A stretch of DNA of 64,000 nt from contig CP166960.1 in assembly GCA_041447175.1 (NCBI GenBank), positions 1,442,519-1,506,518 on the forward strand. The letters are read 5' to 3'. The notes under the pieces are model-generated. The model searched no databases. It saw nothing but the letters and a program-made list of their open reading frames with translations, and was not told where the DNA came from. The translations under genes were made by a program, and so were the position numbers. Shown one piece after another: positions 62,426 to 64,000 of this stretch (the stretch's first letter is position 1; the number at the start of each line of letters is the position of its first letter). Origin of the DNA: Candidatus Bathyarchaeia archaeon. Lineage in GTDB: Archaea; Thermoproteota; Bathyarchaeia; Bathyarchaeales; Bathycorpusculaceae.

Positions 62426-64000
62426 CTAGCCGCTAACTCCAGATATGCCCGTTCATACGCGTCTGCAATGACACCCCAACTTTCGCCGTGGGCAAACGCT
62501 AAGTTCTGAGCGCTCATTTGGGTAGCCAGCTGTTCATCAAACAACACTTTGAGAAGCGCAGTCTCCAATGCTTCAACATCTCCTGAAGGCACCAGTAACG
62601 CAGAAGCACCTGCATCCACAAGTTCTCTGATTTCAGGCAAATTCGATGCTACAATAGGCCTACCGTAGCCGCATGCCAAGTGGAAGACACCGCTGGTTCC
62701 CGTCGCAGCCAAATACGGTATCGCGACCACATCGGACTGGGTAAAAACTCTCTCGAGATTGGGCTCAGGAACATACCCTAAAAATTCTACATGCTGAGGA
62801 TGCCCATTGACGTAGGGGTACATGTAATTGGGGTAGTTGGGGTGATTGGTACCTGCTACAACGAGTTTGACATTAGCGCGTTTTTTTTGCAGAGCCTCAA
62901 ATGCCTGTAACATTATGGGAAGCCCTTTGTATGGTCCCATGTGTCCAAAAAACAGGATTACTTTGTCTGGGGGGTCCACAAAGGAACAGTTGGTGGATAC
63001 TGTGCCGTGGGGTATGTATTGTATGTTAGTTTTGCCATAGTGGTCCTTTAGGTAATCTGCATATGACTTAACCGTAACCACCACGCGTTGGGCAGTAAGC
63101 GCAGATTTGGTGGCGACCAATATGCCCACCTTGTTAAGGAAACTGGGTTTAATGTTAACGTGCTCCAGTTTCACTTTTTCGCCTAAATTGTGCACTTCAA
63201 CCAAAACTTTGAAACCTAAAAGGCGACTTAAAAAGGTCAAAGAGAAACCAGCAAAGTTTGCAAGGCGACTTTTGCCATAACTCTGGAAGTGGATATTGAA
63301 GTGAACCACATCAGGCTTCAACTTCACAATTTGCAAGATTATACCCAGTATTGAAAAGGGGTTGTCAGGTTGCCAAACACGCAGGACCTCAACTTTTGGG
63401 TCGTCCTCGGATACTTCATCAAGGTTTGTTTTGTCAGCTAACAAGTAAATTCGGCCAATCGAAGACTTAGCTTTAATGGCGTTCACTAAGTTTTTGGCGT
63501 ATTCACTTAAACGGGCACGATTAGGAGGGTAGGAGGAAACTAAACAAACACGCAGCGGGGAGGACTTCAAAAGGGAGACATTTGAAGGGTGATCTGTTTT
63601 GACGAAGCCACCTTTTACGGTTTTTTGCCAGACTTTACGTCGTCGGAAAATGAATTGAATAAAAGCCCATAACGCGATAAACATCTGCATGAACCAATAG
63701 CCGTAAACAAATGGAACCCAAATTATGTTTTTGAGTTTGACGGGCTTTTCAAAAAACGCCATTGAAGCGCCCAGCGAAATCAGGGTAACCGATGTTAGTA
63801 AGATGACAAGATTTGTGGAAAACGGAAAGATAACACCCTCAGAGGGAAAAAACATACTGAGTGCCCAATTGATGTAACTGGCAAAACAAACAATCATGAT
63901 GAAAGGCCCGATGAGGGAAAGTTCCGCGTCGATTACTCGGCGATTGATATTGTCTAGTAGACTTCCGTATTTGAGGGATGCTTCCATGTACCCTCTATAC
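62422..64000 (-). CDS. GT2 (C-terminal part) fused to GT4 glycosyltransferase, N-terminus beyond window
   Basis: The frame is open to the right edge; the ATG at 63987 is probably internal. Visible residues start YRGYMEASLKYGSLLDNINR, which is the segment after the donor-binding region in membrane GT2 enzymes, then four transmembrane helices and WQKTVKGGF, the end of such GT2s. A GT4 follows (about residues 145-525 from 63987): VCLVSSYPPNRARLSEYAKN, VILFFGHMGPYKGLPIMLQA, and GTSGVFHLACGYGRPIVASN. A bifunctional enzyme transferring two sugars is likely; the GT2 catalytic half must be checked outside the window. Confidence 0.8.
   Translation of the reverse strand, partial: YRGYMEASLKYGSLLDNINRRVIDAELSLIGPFIMIVCFASYINWALSMFFPSEGVIFPFSTNLVILLTSVTLISLGASMAFFEKPVKLKNIIWVPFVYGYWFMQMFIALWAFIQFIFRRRKVWQKTVKGGFVKTDHPSNVSLLKSSPLRVCLVSSYPPNRARLSEYAKNLVNAIKAKSSIGRIYLLADKTNLDEVSEDDPKVEVLRVWQPDNPFSILGIILQIVKLKPDVVHFNIHFQSYGKSRLANFAGFSLTFLSRLLGFKVLVEVHNLGEKVKLEHVNIKPSFLNKVGILVATKSALTAQRVVVTVKSYADYLKDHYGKTNIQYIPHGTVSTNCSFVDPPDKVILFFGHMGPYKGLPIMLQAFEALQKKRANVKLVVAGTNHPNYPNYMYPYVNGHPQHVEFLGYVPEPNLERVFTQSDVVAIPYLAATGTSGVFHLACGYGRPIVASNLPEIRELVDAGASALLVPSGDVEALETALLKVLFDEQLATQMSAQNLAFAHGESWGVIADAYERAYLELAAS

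Overview
The window is archaeal chromosome. The evidence is the archaeal/eukaryotic-type ribosomal proteins eL31, eL39 and eS19, a PDCD5-type protein, an RNase P Rpp21/Rpr2 subunit with an adjacent YhbY-type protein, TrmB-family regulators, A/T-rich archaeal TATA boxes and an IorAB ferredoxin-dependent oxidoreductase. Genes of anaerobic amino-acid catabolism plus a superoxide reductase suggest an anaerobe. A Bathyarchaeia-like (TACK) host fits best, but that is inference from gene content, not phylogeny.

Layout. 1-6 kb: two divergent cassettes, each a large cell-surface PQQ-type beta-propeller protein facing a TrmB-family regulator. 6-7.5 kb: eS19-PDCD5-eL39-eL31. 7.7-12 kb: a complete dTDP-L-rhamnose set plus a glycosyltransferase. 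12.3-18.9 kb: an ACT-domain protein, a phenylacetate-CoA ligase, IorA (with an unusual inserted four-cluster ferredoxin domain), IorB, a hotdog thioesterase and an aspartokinase. 18.9-20.2 kb: Rpp21, YhbY and superoxide reductase. 20.3-24.7 kb: a polysaccharide flippase, an AglD-like membrane protein and an MFS transporter. 24.8-32.3 kb: two more TrmB/propeller cassettes whose propeller genes converge. 32.3-37.2 kb: UDP-GlcNAc 2-epimerase, a decayed fifth propeller, and a remarkable extracellular LamG / transmembrane / cytoplasmic Nudix fusion. 37.5-50.2 kb: an A/T-richer, all-minus-strand glycan island (sugar kinase, AlkP-type enzyme, nucleotidyltransferase-like protein, GT-C protein, several glycosyltransferases, methyltransferase) ending at a truncated epimerase. 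50-64 kb: more glycosyltransferases and GT-C proteins, two tandem DUF3131-like surface proteins, a Thr-Pro-rich surface protein, and a GT2-GT4 fusion running off the right edge.

How it fits together. Most of the window builds, exports or decorates the cell surface: nucleotide sugars (dTDP-rhamnose, UDP-ManNAc), glycosyltransferases, flippases and GT-C enzymes on one side, and secreted proteins with Ser/Thr/Pro stalks and C-terminal membrane anchors on the other. The strongest candidate for an undescribed system is the four-times-repeated divergent TrmB/propeller cassette. In each spacer a palindrome, different in sequence from cassette to cassette, lies upstream of the propeller TATA box. Two of the propellers are followed by a conserved, hairpin-forming 3' element. 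The LamG-Nudix fusion and the ferredoxin-inserted IorA are the most unusual single proteins. No CRISPR array, rRNA, tRNA or insertion sequence was recognised.
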